DNA of 64,000 bases from Pusillimonas caeni (lineage in GTDB: Bacteria; Pseudomonadota; Gammaproteobacteria; Burkholderiales; Burkholderiaceae_B): assembly GCF_003545815.1 (NCBI RefSeq), contig NZ_PDUW01000008.1, positions 1 through 64,000 on the forward strand, read 5' to 3'. The notes below the pieces were generated by a model. The model saw nothing but the letters and a program-made list of their open reading frames with translations, was not told the DNA's origin and did not search any database. The position numbers and the translations under genes were made by a program. Positions 8,580-16,849 of the stretch are shown here, piece after piece (the first letter of the stretch is position 1; every line of letters begins with the position of its first letter).

Positions 8580-9773
8580 ATGAAAACCGCCTGTCCGAAG
8601 GTGGGCGTCCTTGCCGCCGCCCTGTTTGCGGCCGCCCTGGCCGCCGCGCCCGCACACGCCGCCGACTCGATCAAGGTAGGCTTTCTTTCCACCCTCTCCG
8701 GCCCCGGCGGCGCAATAGGCATAGACATACGAGACGGGTTCCAGCTGGCGCTCAAGCATGCCGGGGGCAAGCTCGGCGATCTCGAAACCGAGGTCATCGT
8801 CGCCGACGACCAGCAAAAGGCCGACATCGGGCGCCAGGCCACCGACCGCCTCATCAAGCGAGACCACGTCGACGTCCTGACCGGCATGGTGTTCTCGAAT
8901 GTGCTCCTGCCGCTGATACCCAGCATATTGAGCAGCGACACCATTTATATCTCGACCAATACCGGGCCCGAGGACTACGCCGGCAAGAACTGCAACAAGA
9001 ACTTCTTCGTGGTGTCGTGGCAGAACGAGGACATTCCCGCCGCCATGGGCAAATACGTATCCGAGCAGCAGCACGGAAGCGTCTTCCTCATCGCTCCCAA
9101 CTACCCCGGCGGCCGCGAATCCATCGGCGGCTTCAAGCGCCTGTACAAGGGCAAGATCGCCGACGAGGTCTACGTCAAGCTGGGCCAGCTCGACTTCTCG
9201 GCCGAACTGGCCCAGGCCCGGGCCTCGAAGGCCGATTCGGTGTTTTTCTTCCTGCCGGGCGGCATGGGCATCAGTTTCATCAAGCAGCTGGAGAGTTCGG
9301 GGCTTGCCAAGAACATGAAGATCTACATGCCGGGCTTCTCGGGCGACCAGGACACCATCAAGGCCGTGGGCGACCCCATGCTGGGCACCTTCAATTCCTC
9401 GCAATGGTCTCCGGACCTGGACAACCCGCAGAACCAGAAGTTCGTCTCCGACTTCGAGAAGGAATACGGCCGCATTCCCACCCTGTACGCTTCGCAGGGC
9501 TACGACGCGGCCATGCTGCTGGACGCGGCCGTGCGCGACGTCAAGGGCAAGATCGAAGACAAGGACGCCTTCCGCCAGGCGCTCAAGGCCGCCAATTTCA
9601 AATCGGTGCGGGGCGACTTCAAGTTCAACACCAACCAGTATCCCATCCAGGACTACTACCTGCGCGAAGTCGTCAAAGACGACCAGGGCCGCATCACCAA
9701 CAAGACCGTCAGCACCATTCTGGAGGACTACCACGACCCCTTCGCCGCGGAATGCAAGATGGGGCAGTCATAG
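8580..9773 (+). CDS. LIV-type periplasmic substrate-binding protein
   Basis: Periplasmic binding protein of the Leu/Ile/Val-binding family (Peripla_BP_6), 397 aa. The signal peptide runs over the first 27 residues, ending APAHA before ADSIKVGFLSTLSGPGG. Other hallmarks are the two-lobed fold signature segments ADDQQKADIG and NFFVVSWQNED, and a C-terminal IQDYYLREVVKDDQG. A ggagac ribosome site precedes the start. It is 13 bp upstream of the Rieske alpha gene and so is cotranscribed with it. The matching permease and ATPase genes are at 3690-7050. The operon context suggests an aromatic acid ligand. Confidence 0.9.
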   Translation: MKTACPKVGVLAAALFAAALAAAPAHAADSIKVGFLSTLSGPGGAIGIDIRDGFQLALKHAGGKLGDLETEVIVADDQQKADIGRQATDRLIKRDHVDVLTGMVFSNVLLPLIPSILSSDTIYISTNTGPEDYAGKNCNKNFFVVSWQNEDIPAAMGKYVSEQQHGSVFLIAPNYPGGRESIGGFKRLYKGKIADEVYVKLGQLDFSAELAQARASKADSVFFFLPGGMGISFIKQLESSGLAKNMKIYMPGFSGDQDTIKAVGDPMLGTFNSSQWSPDLDNPQNQKFVSDFEKEYGRIPTLYASQGYDAAMLLDAAVRDVKGKIEDKDAFRQALKAANFKSVRGDFKFNTNQYPIQDYYLREVVKDDQGRITNKTVSTILEDYHDPFAAECKMGQS

Positions 9774-9786
9774 CAGGAGCAACACC

Positions 9787-11091
9787 ATGTCTTACAGCAA
9801 CGAAAGCATCGCCGAACTCGTACGCCCCGACAGCGTGCACAAGTCGGTCTATACCGACCCCGAGATCTTCCAGCTCGAAATGGACCGCATATACGGCCAC
9901 GCCTGGATCTATGCCGGACACGAAAGCCAGGTGCCGAAGGTGGGCGACTACCACACCACCCGCATCGGCGACCAGGACGTCATCATGGTGCGCGGCACCG
10001 ACGGCAAGGTGCACGTGCTGTACAACCGATGTCCGCACAAGGGAGCCATGGTGGTCGCGCGCGGCGACGGCAACGCCGGCAAGTTCTTCCGCTGCCCCTA
10101 CCACGCCTGGACCTTCAAGCTGGACGGCAGCCATCTGGCGGCGCCCATCAGGCGCGGCTTCGAGGGCACGTCGTTCGACCCCTCGTCGCCGGAGTTCTCC
10201 ATGCGGGCCCTGGCGCGGGTCGAGAGCTATCGCGGTTTCGTGTTCGCCAGCCAGGCGGCCCAAGGGCCGTCGCTCACCGACTTCCTGGGCGGCGTGCGCT
10301 CGTCCATCGACAACCTGTGCGACCGCTCTCCCGAGGGCGAGGTCGAGGTGGCGGGCGGCGTGTTCAAAGTGATGCAGCCGTCCAACTGGAAGGTGTTCTA
10401 CGAGAACCTGCACGACACCATGCACGCCAACGTCACGCACGAATCATCGTACACCTCGGCGCGCAAGCAGGCCGAATCCTTCGACAAAATGCCGCTGGAG
10501 CTGCACATCATGGATGGCAACGGCGAGCCCTACGAGTTCTGGGAAAAGCTGTCGCTCATGGCTTTCGACTATGGCCACGGCTATATGGAAGGCATCTTCA
10601 ACCCAGGCGCCATCGAGACCGACCCCGTCACGCGCTCGCATTTCGAAACGCTGGTAGAAGCCTATGGACGCGAGCGCGCCCTGGCCATCATGGGCGAGAA
10701 CCGCCACAACACCATCATCTACGGCAGCGGATCGCCGCATACGGTGTTCCAGCAGTTCCGCGTGATACGGCCCATCGCGGTGGACCGCACCCTGGTCGAG
10801 ATCCAGACCTTCCGGCTCAAGGGCGCGCCCGAGGCGGTCTTCAAGCGCGGGCTGATGTATGCCAACCTGATCAACTCGCCTTCTTCCAATGTGATGCCCG
10901 ACGACATCGAACTGTACGGGCGCTGCCAGCAGGGGAATATGACCCGCGGCGGCGACTGGGTCAGCCAGCACCGCTACGCCGGCACCGACAAGCCGATCGA
11001 AGGCGGCATGACGTCGATCAACGGCACCAGCGAATTGCCCATGCGCAACCAGTTCAATGCCTGGAAGCAATACATGCTGGGCCAGGTCTAG
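9787..11091 (+). CDS. Rieske ring-hydroxylating dioxygenase, large subunit
   Basis: Alpha subunit of an aromatic ring-hydroxylating oxygenase, 434 aa. The Rieske [2Fe-2S] ligands are Cys82 and His84 (in NRCPHKGA) and Cys103 and His106 (in FRCPYHAW). The catalytic domain carries the mononuclear iron motif in YENLHDTMHANVTH, with the bridging Asp210 and ligands His213 and His218. Such enzymes add both atoms of O2 to an aromatic ring, giving a cis-dihydrodiol or, with carboxylated or aminated rings, a diol. The beta subunit follows 29 bp downstream. No ferredoxin or reductase gene is nearby. The exact substrate cannot be read from the sequence. Confidence 0.92.
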   Translation: MSYSNESIAELVRPDSVHKSVYTDPEIFQLEMDRIYGHAWIYAGHESQVPKVGDYHTTRIGDQDVIMVRGTDGKVHVLYNRCPHKGAMVVARGDGNAGKFFRCPYHAWTFKLDGSHLAAPIRRGFEGTSFDPSSPEFSMRALARVESYRGFVFASQAAQGPSLTDFLGGVRSSIDNLCDRSPEGEVEVAGGVFKVMQPSNWKVFYENLHDTMHANVTHESSYTSARKQAESFDKMPLELHIMDGNGEPYEFWEKLSLMAFDYGHGYMEGIFNPGAIETDPVTRSHFETLVEAYGRERALAIMGENRHNTIIYGSGSPHTVFQQFRVIRPIAVDRTLVEIQTFRLKGAPEAVFKRGLMYANLINSPSSNVMPDDIELYGRCQQGNMTRGGDWVSQHRYAGTDKPIEGGMTSINGTSELPMRNQFNAWKQYMLGQV

Positions 11092-11120
11092 GCGGCCAGC
11101 GGCAAAAGGAGTATCTCACC

Positions 11121-11654
11121 ATGCTATTCGACATCGATTTCGACGTTTCGACCGACCAGAAGAAGGCCATTGCCGTTCCGCTCGAAACCCATCACCGCGT
11201 ACAGCAATTCATCTACAACGAGGCCCGCCTGCTCGACGAGCGGCAATGGCAGCGCTGGCTCGACCTGTGGACCGAGGACGGCATGTACTGGATTCCCCAG
11301 CAGCACAACCAGGCCAGCCCGTATGACCATATCTCGCTGTGCTGGGACAACGGCATGCTGCGCGAACTGCGCATCCGAACCCTTGAGAACCCGCGCAACT
11401 GGGCCCAGCAGCCCATCACCCACTCCACCCGCGTGGTTGGCAACGTCATGATCGACGGCACCGACCCCGATGGCTGTCTCATCGTGCGCTCGGCCTTCCA
11501 CATGACCGAATGGCGCAAGGACGCCCTGCGCCACATGGCCGGCTCGATCATTCACAAGCTGGTCGCTCATGACGACAGCTGGCGCATCAAGCTCAAGCAG
11601 GTGAACCTCGTCAACTGCGACGACGTTCACGGCGCCATCCAGGTGTACCTATGA
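11121..11654 (+). CDS. Ring-hydroxylating dioxygenase, small subunit
   Basis: Beta subunit, 177 aa, of the NTF2-like fold family that forms alpha3beta3 oxygenases. Family features are the N-terminal HHRVQQFIYNEARLLDERQW and WLDLWTEDGMYWIP, and the C-terminal DDSWRIKLKQVNLVNCDD. The start at 11121 follows an aaaggag site at 11104-11110. Longer readings of the frame run through the alpha gene and are not real. The stop overlaps the next gene by 4 bp. The role is mainly structural, helping shape the active site of the alpha subunit. Confidence 0.92.
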   Translation: MLFDIDFDVSTDQKKAIAVPLETHHRVQQFIYNEARLLDERQWQRWLDLWTEDGMYWIPQQHNQASPYDHISLCWDNGMLRELRIRTLENPRNWAQQPITHSTRVVGNVMIDGTDPDGCLIVRSAFHMTEWRKDALRHMAGSIIHKLVAHDDSWRIKLKQVNLVNCDDVHGAIQVYL

Positions 11655-12268
11655 GTGAAGAACGGGCCCACGGCACCGCCCTGCTCGCGCTGCACTACCA
11701 GAACGACGTTCTGCATCCCGAGGGCAAGATACGGGTCGGCCTGGCCGCCGAGAGTCCGGCGCGCGACAAGCTGGTGGCCGCCGCCCAAGCCTTGCTGAGC
11801 CGCGCCCGCGCGCGCGCCATGCCCATCGTCCACGTGCGCGTCGCCTACCGCGAGGACGGCGCCGACATCATCGCCAACGCCCCGATATTCCGCAACGTGG
11901 CCAAGATCGGCGCGGTGCAGGAAGGCAGCTGGGGTGCGCAGTTCTACTCCAGCCTGGCGCCCATGGTGGGCAACCGCCGCGAATTCATCGTCAAGCATTC
12001 GCGTATCAACGCCTTCTTCGGCTCCCAGCTCGAAGAGATCCTGCGCGTGCTGAAGGTATCGAGGCTGCTGGTGGCGGGGGTGGCCACGCATTCCGTGGTC
12101 GAAAGCACCGTGCGCCACGCGGTGGACATGGGATTCGAGGTCAGCGTCGCCGCCGACGCCTGTTCGGCCGCCGATCCCGCCGTGCACCGCGCCTCGCTGC
12201 ACAGCATGAGCCTGATCGCGCAGATTCTCGATGCCGAGGCCCTGGAGCGAAACTACCCCTTGGCCTGA
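11651..12268 (+). CDS. Isochorismatase-fold protein lacking catalytic Asp and Cys
   Basis: Member of the isochorismatase-like (cysteine hydrolase) superfamily, 205 aa, coupled by ATGA overlap to the dioxygenase beta gene. The fold signature is clear: QND at 17-19, the lysine in IVKHSRINAF (Lys115) and GVATHSVVESTVRHAVDMGF at 143-162. In active amidases of this family the residue two before QND is Asp and the seventh residue of the GVAT motif is Cys. Here they are His15 and Val149. Of the Asp-Lys-Cys triad only Lys115 remains. It may use another chemistry, as isochorismatase itself lacks the Cys, or act as a binding protein. Its place inside the dioxygenase operon points to a pathway role. Confidence 0.85.
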   Translation: MSEERAHGTALLALHYQNDVLHPEGKIRVGLAAESPARDKLVAAAQALLSRARARAMPIVHVRVAYREDGADIIANAPIFRNVAKIGAVQEGSWGAQFYSSLAPMVGNRREFIVKHSRINAFFGSQLEEILRVLKVSRLLVAGVATHSVVESTVRHAVDMGFEVSVAADACSAADPAVHRASLHSMSLIAQILDAEALERNYPLA

Positions 12269-12353
12269 ACGTCGCGGCGCACAGCATGGCGACGCCCGCC
12301 GATACGGGGCCGGGGTGCGCGCCGCCTGATTCTCACTATGGACGACTGACTCA

Positions 12354-13178
12354 ATGACCACTTCCCGCCCTCCCGTCGATCTTGCCGGCAAATCCGCCAT
12401 CGTCACCGGCAGCACCCAGGGCCTGGGCGCCGACATCGCCCGAGTGCTGGCGCGCTGCGGCGCCTCGGTGGTAATCGTGGGCCGCAATGCCGACAAGGGC
12501 GAGGAACTGGCGGACGCGCTGCGAGGCCAGGGAGGAACAGCCCTGTACTGCCCCACCGACATCCAGCAGGACGACGACATCGACCACTGCATCGCACAAA
12601 CGCTGGACGCTTTCGGCCGCCTGGACATCCTGGTCAACAACGCCTGCGTCTACGAGGACGAAGGCCTGAAGTCCACGCGCGAGCAGTGGCACCATACACT
12701 GGGCGTCAATCTGGTCTCGGCCGCCCTCTTCGCCCAGAAGGCCTCGGCCCGCATGAAGCCCGGCAGCGTCATCGTCAACCTCGGCAGCACCGGAGGCAAG
12801 TTCGGCGCCGCCGGGCGGGCCCTCTATCCCGCCTCCAAGGCCGCCCTGCTGCAATTCACCAAGAACCTTGCCGTCACGCTCGCACCGGACGGCATACGCG
12901 CCGTGGCCGTGTCGCCGGCCTGGACCTGGTCGCCCTCGGTCGAACGCTTCAGCCAGGGTTCGCGCCAGGATGCCGACCAGGTGGGCGCCTTGCTGCACCC
13001 CTTGGGACGCGTGGGCGACGGCGCCGAAATCGGCAACGCCGTGGCCTTCCTGGCCAGCGACGCCGCCTCCTGGATCACCGGCGTCGACATTCCCGTGGAC
13101 GGCGGGTTCTCCATCCTGGGGCCCGACCAGGGGAAATCGCCGCGCTGGTGGTTCGAGAAGGTGTTAAAAGAAGAGTAG
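12354..13178 (+). CDS. Short-chain dehydrogenase/reductase
   Basis: NAD(P)-dependent oxidoreductase of the classical SDR family, 274 aa. The cofactor motif TGSTQGLG is at 18-25, NNA at 95-97, and the catalytic set is Ser145, Tyr158 and Lys162 (YPASK). It follows the Rieske and hydrolase genes in the same direction after 85 bp. In such operons an SDR often oxidises the cis-dihydrodiol formed by the dioxygenase to a catechol, which is the favoured role here. A 3-oxoacyl reductase-like role cannot be excluded from sequence alone. The C-terminal tail (SPRWWFEKVLKEE) is longer than in FabG. Confidence 0.87.
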   Translation: MTTSRPPVDLAGKSAIVTGSTQGLGADIARVLARCGASVVIVGRNADKGEELADALRGQGGTALYCPTDIQQDDDIDHCIAQTLDAFGRLDILVNNACVYEDEGLKSTREQWHHTLGVNLVSAALFAQKASARMKPGSVIVNLGSTGGKFGAAGRALYPASKAALLQFTKNLAVTLAPDGIRAVAVSPAWTWSPSVERFSQGSRQDADQVGALLHPLGRVGDGAEIGNAVAFLASDAASWITGVDIPVDGGFSILGPDQGKSPRWWFEKVLKEE

Positions 13179-13240
13179 GCAAAAGTGCGATGACGGCGGA
13201 GGGGCCCGACTGACGCTCGTCCTTCATCCGGGGGTGCTGC

Positions 13241-14170
13241 ATGGGTGCTCTTGACACATACGATGTCCCGAAACACGATCGCCGCGACTACTGGGCGGAC
13301 GCGGTGTCCCGCATTTTCGCGCGGCTCGACGTCGCCCCGGCGGACGGACAGGAAATCGACTGCCGGCTGGCGTGGAGGGATGTCGGTCGCGCCCGCATGA
13401 CCTTCGCCTCGGGTTCGCCTCAAAGCGTATGCCGCACGTCGGCAGCCATCGCCTCGGACCAGGCCGCCAACATCATTCTCATGTTCCAGCAAAAAGGCTG
13501 CGCCACCTTGCTGCATCGCGGCCGCTCGGTCAGCCTGCGCCCCGGCGCGATGGTGGCCATGGACACCCGCAGCCCTTACCGGCTGAGCTTTCTGAACCGA
13601 TTCGAACAGCATGTGCTGCGTGTTCCCGCAGAGGCGCTGGGCATTCAGGCCGACGACGCCGAACTGCTCACTGCAACGCCATTGCAGCCCAGTTTCGCAA
13701 GCCGGCTGCTGATGGCGGGCTTCTCGGCTCTCGAGCAGGCCGATCCGGGCGGCGACCTGGAACTGCCCTTGCTCGATCTGACGCGCCTGGCCTTGCGGGC
13801 GGGCATGCCGGCCCTGAAGCCTCGCTCGATGGCCGACCGCCTGCGACAGGCCCAAGGCTATATCCATGCCCATATCGGCGTGTCCGACCTGTGTCCGCAA
13901 AAGGTGGCGAACGAGATGGGGGTCTCGCTGCGCATGCTGCAGAAAGTGTTCGCCGCGGCCGGCGAGCAGCCCGCAGCCTACATTCTCGATCAGCGTCTGG
14001 ACAGAGTAAGCGAGATCCTGGGCCGGCCCGAACATGCTTCGCGCAGCATAGGCCAGATCGCCGAATCGTTCGGCTTTCACGAGCCGAGCCATTTCTCCAG
14101 GGCGTTTCGCGAACGCTTCGGCATGTCGCCCCGCGACTGGCGCAAACTGCATCTGCATCCCAAACACTAG
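13241..14170 (+). CDS. AraC family transcriptional regulator
   Basis: Regulator of 309 aa. The N-terminal domain resembles the AraC-binding-like domain of catabolic regulators (MVAMDTRSPYRLSF region). The C-terminal 100 residues hold two HTH motifs, the second being SIGQIAESFGFHEPSHFSRA followed by FRERFGMSPRDWRK. It is in the same direction as the Rieske operon (62 bp behind the SDR gene) and 140 bp upstream of the nitrilase gene, so it could control either. The first AraC gene is the better candidate for the Rieske operon because of its divergent position. Confidence 0.87.
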   Translation: MGALDTYDVPKHDRRDYWADAVSRIFARLDVAPADGQEIDCRLAWRDVGRARMTFASGSPQSVCRTSAAIASDQAANIILMFQQKGCATLLHRGRSVSLRPGAMVAMDTRSPYRLSFLNRFEQHVLRVPAEALGIQADDAELLTATPLQPSFASRLLMAGFSALEQADPGGDLELPLLDLTRLALRAGMPALKPRSMADRLRQAQGYIHAHIGVSDLCPQKVANEMGVSLRMLQKVFAAAGEQPAAYILDQRLDRVSEILGRPEHASRSIGQIAESFGFHEPSHFSRAFRERFGMSPRDWRKLHLHPKH

Positions 14171-14309
14171 GCCTCGGTTCCGGAGAGCGACGCACGGCGC
14201 AGTTCGCCAGCGGTCAAGTTCCGTTCGCCCAAAGGCAAGTCTGTTTCCATTCAGAGGGCTAGAGTGAAGCTACCCGAACGTCCCACACAATGAAATGGAG
14301 ACAACGATC

Positions 14310-15428
14310 ATGCAAGCTCGCCACAAAGTCCTGAACGGCCGCGAAGCGGTGCGCGTCGCCATTGTCCAGACCCCTCCGGCCTTCCTGAACCGCGAAAAGA
14401 CCCTGGACATCGCTTGCGCCAAAATCCAGGAAGCCGCAGCCGGCGGCGCCAACATCATCGCCTTCAGCGAAACCTGGATTTCGGGCTATCCCTATTGGGG
14501 TGAAGGCTGGGAGAGCCGGTTGGAGTCCTGGGTGCAGGTGCGCACCGCTTTCTACGACAACGCCCTGCTCATTCCGAGCGACGACACCCGGCGCCTATGC
14601 GAGGCCGCTGCGCGCGCCAACGCGGTAGTCATCATCGGCTGCAATGAACTCGATTCAGATCCGGCCAGCCATACCATCTACAACACGCTGCTGTTCATCG
14701 ACAACCATGGAGAAATACTGGGCAAGCACCGCAAGACCATGCCGACATTCGTCGAACGCGCCGTCTGGGGCTGCGGCGACGGCAGCGGCATGCAGGTCTA
14801 CGCCACTGACTTCGGCCGGATCGGCGGCCTGATCTGCGGAGAGCATTTGATGACGCTCGCCCGCGCGCATATGATTTCCCAGGGCGAGGACATCCACTTG
14901 GGCGTCTTCCCCGGCGCCTTCCGCCTTCATACCGGTCCCAGCCTGGAAGAACCGGACGACACCGGAGAGCACTTCTGGGGATATGCCTCGTGCCGCGCCC
15001 ACGCCTTCGAAGCAGGCGCCTTCGTCATGACTTCCTGCGGCATGATGGACGAAGCCTCCCTGCCCGCCGGTTTCGCCCTGCGCGATACGCTGAACATCAA
15101 CTATGCGAAAGGCGGCAGCGCCGTCTATGCGCCCATAGGCGTGGCGATGGCCGGCCCGGTATACGGCGACGCCATCGTCTACGCCGACTGCCCGGCCCAG
15201 ATGATCAAGATCGCCAAGGCCATCATCGACACCTGCGGGCATTACGCGCGCAACGATCTGTTCAGCCTGAGCGTCCATCCCCGGATACCCGGCAAAGCGG
15301 CTCAATCCGTACGCGCGGTCGAAAACGCCGATGCCGGCGCGCTGAACCGCATTGCCGACTCCCACGAAATTTCAAGGGCGCAACTCGAGACGGCCGTGCA
15401 ACGGATCGCCTCCGATCTTCCTGTGTAA
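14310..15428 (+). CDS. Nitrilase / carbon-nitrogen hydrolase
   Basis: Nitrilase superfamily enzyme, 372 aa, in the size range of true nitrilases (about 340-380). The catalytic triad is Glu54 (FSETW), Lys142 (HRKTMPT) and Cys176 (LICGEH), numbered from the chosen start. It hydrolyses nitriles to carboxylic acids and ammonia. The ATG at 14295 would add five residues, but ggag at 14297-14300 sits at ribosome-site distance from ATG 14310, so the later start is preferred. It stands alone downstream of an AraC gene. Release of an aromatic acid for the neighbouring transporter and dioxygenase is possible, though unproven. Confidence 0.88.
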   Translation: MQARHKVLNGREAVRVAIVQTPPAFLNREKTLDIACAKIQEAAAGGANIIAFSETWISGYPYWGEGWESRLESWVQVRTAFYDNALLIPSDDTRRLCEAAARANAVVIIGCNELDSDPASHTIYNTLLFIDNHGEILGKHRKTMPTFVERAVWGCGDGSGMQVYATDFGRIGGLICGEHLMTLARAHMISQGEDIHLGVFPGAFRLHTGPSLEEPDDTGEHFWGYASCRAHAFEAGAFVMTSCGMMDEASLPAGFALRDTLNINYAKGGSAVYAPIGVAMAGPVYGDAIVYADCPAQMIKIAKAIIDTCGHYARNDLFSLSVHPRIPGKAAQSVRAVENADAGALNRIADSHEISRAQLETAVQRIASDLPV

Positions 15429-15489
15429 ATGGCATTCGCTCACGGCCGGCCACCGCTCGACCCCGGTCCGGCCAACGCTCCCGGAACCA

Positions 15490-15517
15490 GGCGGCCGCAT
15501 GCGCGCATACGGCCGCC
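15490..15517 (+). terminator. Strong hairpin downstream of the nitrilase gene
   Basis: Perfect 8-bp GC stem ggcggccg (15490-15497) and cggccgcc (15510-15517) with a 12-nt loop, located 60 bp after the nitrilase stop. No T-run follows, so it is a candidate transcription stop or mRNA-stabilising hairpin rather than a clear intrinsic terminator. Confidence 0.4.
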
Positions 15518-15626
15518 GCATTGCCCCCGGCCCGACCCGCTGGTAAAGTAAACGGTCGGCTCCGTCGGCGCTGCGTGATCGCTCACCGCGCCCCGGCCTA
15601 TCGTGGTTTTATTGCGTGTGGGCATC

Positions 15627-16112
15627 ATGACTTCGCTACATTCCTTTCAGGCCCGGTCCATCACCGGCGAATCCGTCGATCTATCAGACTACGAGGGCCA
15701 GGTGGCCCTGGTCGTCAACGTCGCCTCCAAGTGCGGCTACACCCCTCAGTACGAAGGCCTCGAGGCCCTGTACCGCGACTACAAAGAGCGCGGCTTCACC
15801 GTGCTGGGCTTTCCCTGCAATCAGTTCGGAGGGCAAGAACCCGGCAACAGCGTGGACATCCTGTCCTTCTGCTCTACCGTGTACAAGGCAAGCTTTCCCC
15901 TATTCGAAAAAATCGAGGTTAACGGCCCCCATGCCCATCCGCTGTACAACTGGCTCAAGGAAGAAAAAACCGGCGTGCTGGGAACCAAGGCCATCAAATG
16001 GAACTTCACCAAGTTTCTCGTCGGCCGGGATGGCCAGGTGATACAGCGCTACGGCTCCTCGACCACGCCGGACGAACTGCGTGCCGACATCGAGAAGGCG
16101 CTTCAACTCTAA
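15627..16112 (+). CDS. Glutathione peroxidase family protein
   Basis: Thiol peroxidase of the glutathione peroxidase family, 161 aa. Cys36 in NVASKCGYTPQY is the peroxidatic residue. The downstream FPCNQFGGQEPG and KWNFTKFLV supply the Gln, Trp and Asn of the catalytic tetrad. Bacterial members usually reduce peroxides with thioredoxin. The start at 15627 (MTSLHSF) fits the family length; an upstream in-frame start at 15603 would add eight unrelated residues. It is followed 21 bp later by a GST gene, suggesting a small oxidative-stress operon. Confidence 0.9.
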   Translation: MTSLHSFQARSITGESVDLSDYEGQVALVVNVASKCGYTPQYEGLEALYRDYKERGFTVLGFPCNQFGGQEPGNSVDILSFCSTVYKASFPLFEKIEVNGPHAHPLYNWLKEEKTGVLGTKAIKWNFTKFLVGRDGQVIQRYGSSTTPDELRADIEKALQL

Positions 16113-16133
16113 CGCTTCGACCCAAGGATATCC

Positions 16134-16832
16134 ATGATTGATCTGTACTACTGGACCACGCCCAACGGGCACAAAATGACCATGTTCCTCGAAGAGGCGG
16201 GTCTGCCTTACAAGGTGCTGCCGATCAACATCGGCAAGGGCGAGCAGTTCCAACCGCATTTTCTCAAGATTGCGCCCAACAACCGCATCCCGGCCATGGT
16301 CGATCATGATCCGGCCGACGGCGGCGAACCCATCGCCATGTTCGAATCAGGCGCGATGCTGGTCTATCTGGCCGAGAAGACAGGGCGTTTCCTGCCCACG
16401 GACCTGCGCGGCCGCGCCGAGGTGCTGCAGTGGCTGTTCTGGCAAATGGGCGGCCTGGGGCCGATGGCGGGCCAGAACCACCACTTCGGCACCTATGCCC
16501 CCGAAAAAATCCAGTACGCGATCGACCGCTACGTGGGCGAAACCGGCCGTCTCTATGGCGTGCTCAACAAGCACCTGGCCGACCGCGAATTCATCAGTAG
16601 CGAATACTCCATCGCCGACATGGCCTGCTATCCCTGGATCGTGTCCCACGAACGGCAAGGCCAGAACCTGGACGACTTCCCCAACCTGAAGCGCTGGTTC
16701 GACGCCATCGCCGCCCGCCCGGCCACCGTGCGCGCCTACGATGTGGCAAAAACGGTCAACAGCCAGCCCACGGTGCACGACGAAGAGGCCCGCAAAATCC
16801 TGTTCGGCCAGAGCGCCCAGACAGTACGATAA
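16134..16832 (+). CDS. Glutathione S-transferase, YfcG/YghU-like
   Basis: Cytosolic GST, 232 aa. The N-terminal thioredoxin-like domain begins IDLYYWTTPNGHKMTMFLEE, where the T-x-N-G-x-K motif is typical of the YfcG/Ure2-like (Nu) class. It is followed by NNRIPAMVDHDP (cis-Pro loop) and FESGAMLVYLAEKTG. The C-terminal helical domain includes QWLFWQMGGLGPMAGQ. YfcG-type enzymes have disulfide reductase activity with glutathione. An aaggat site precedes the start. It lies in the same direction as the peroxidase gene. Confidence 0.9.
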   Translation: MIDLYYWTTPNGHKMTMFLEEAGLPYKVLPINIGKGEQFQPHFLKIAPNNRIPAMVDHDPADGGEPIAMFESGAMLVYLAEKTGRFLPTDLRGRAEVLQWLFWQMGGLGPMAGQNHHFGTYAPEKIQYAIDRYVGETGRLYGVLNKHLADREFISSEYSIADMACYPWIVSHERQGQNLDDFPNLKRWFDAIAARPATVRAYDVAKTVNSQPTVHDEEARKILFGQSAQTVR

Positions 16833-16849
16833 ACCCGCGCCGCACACTC

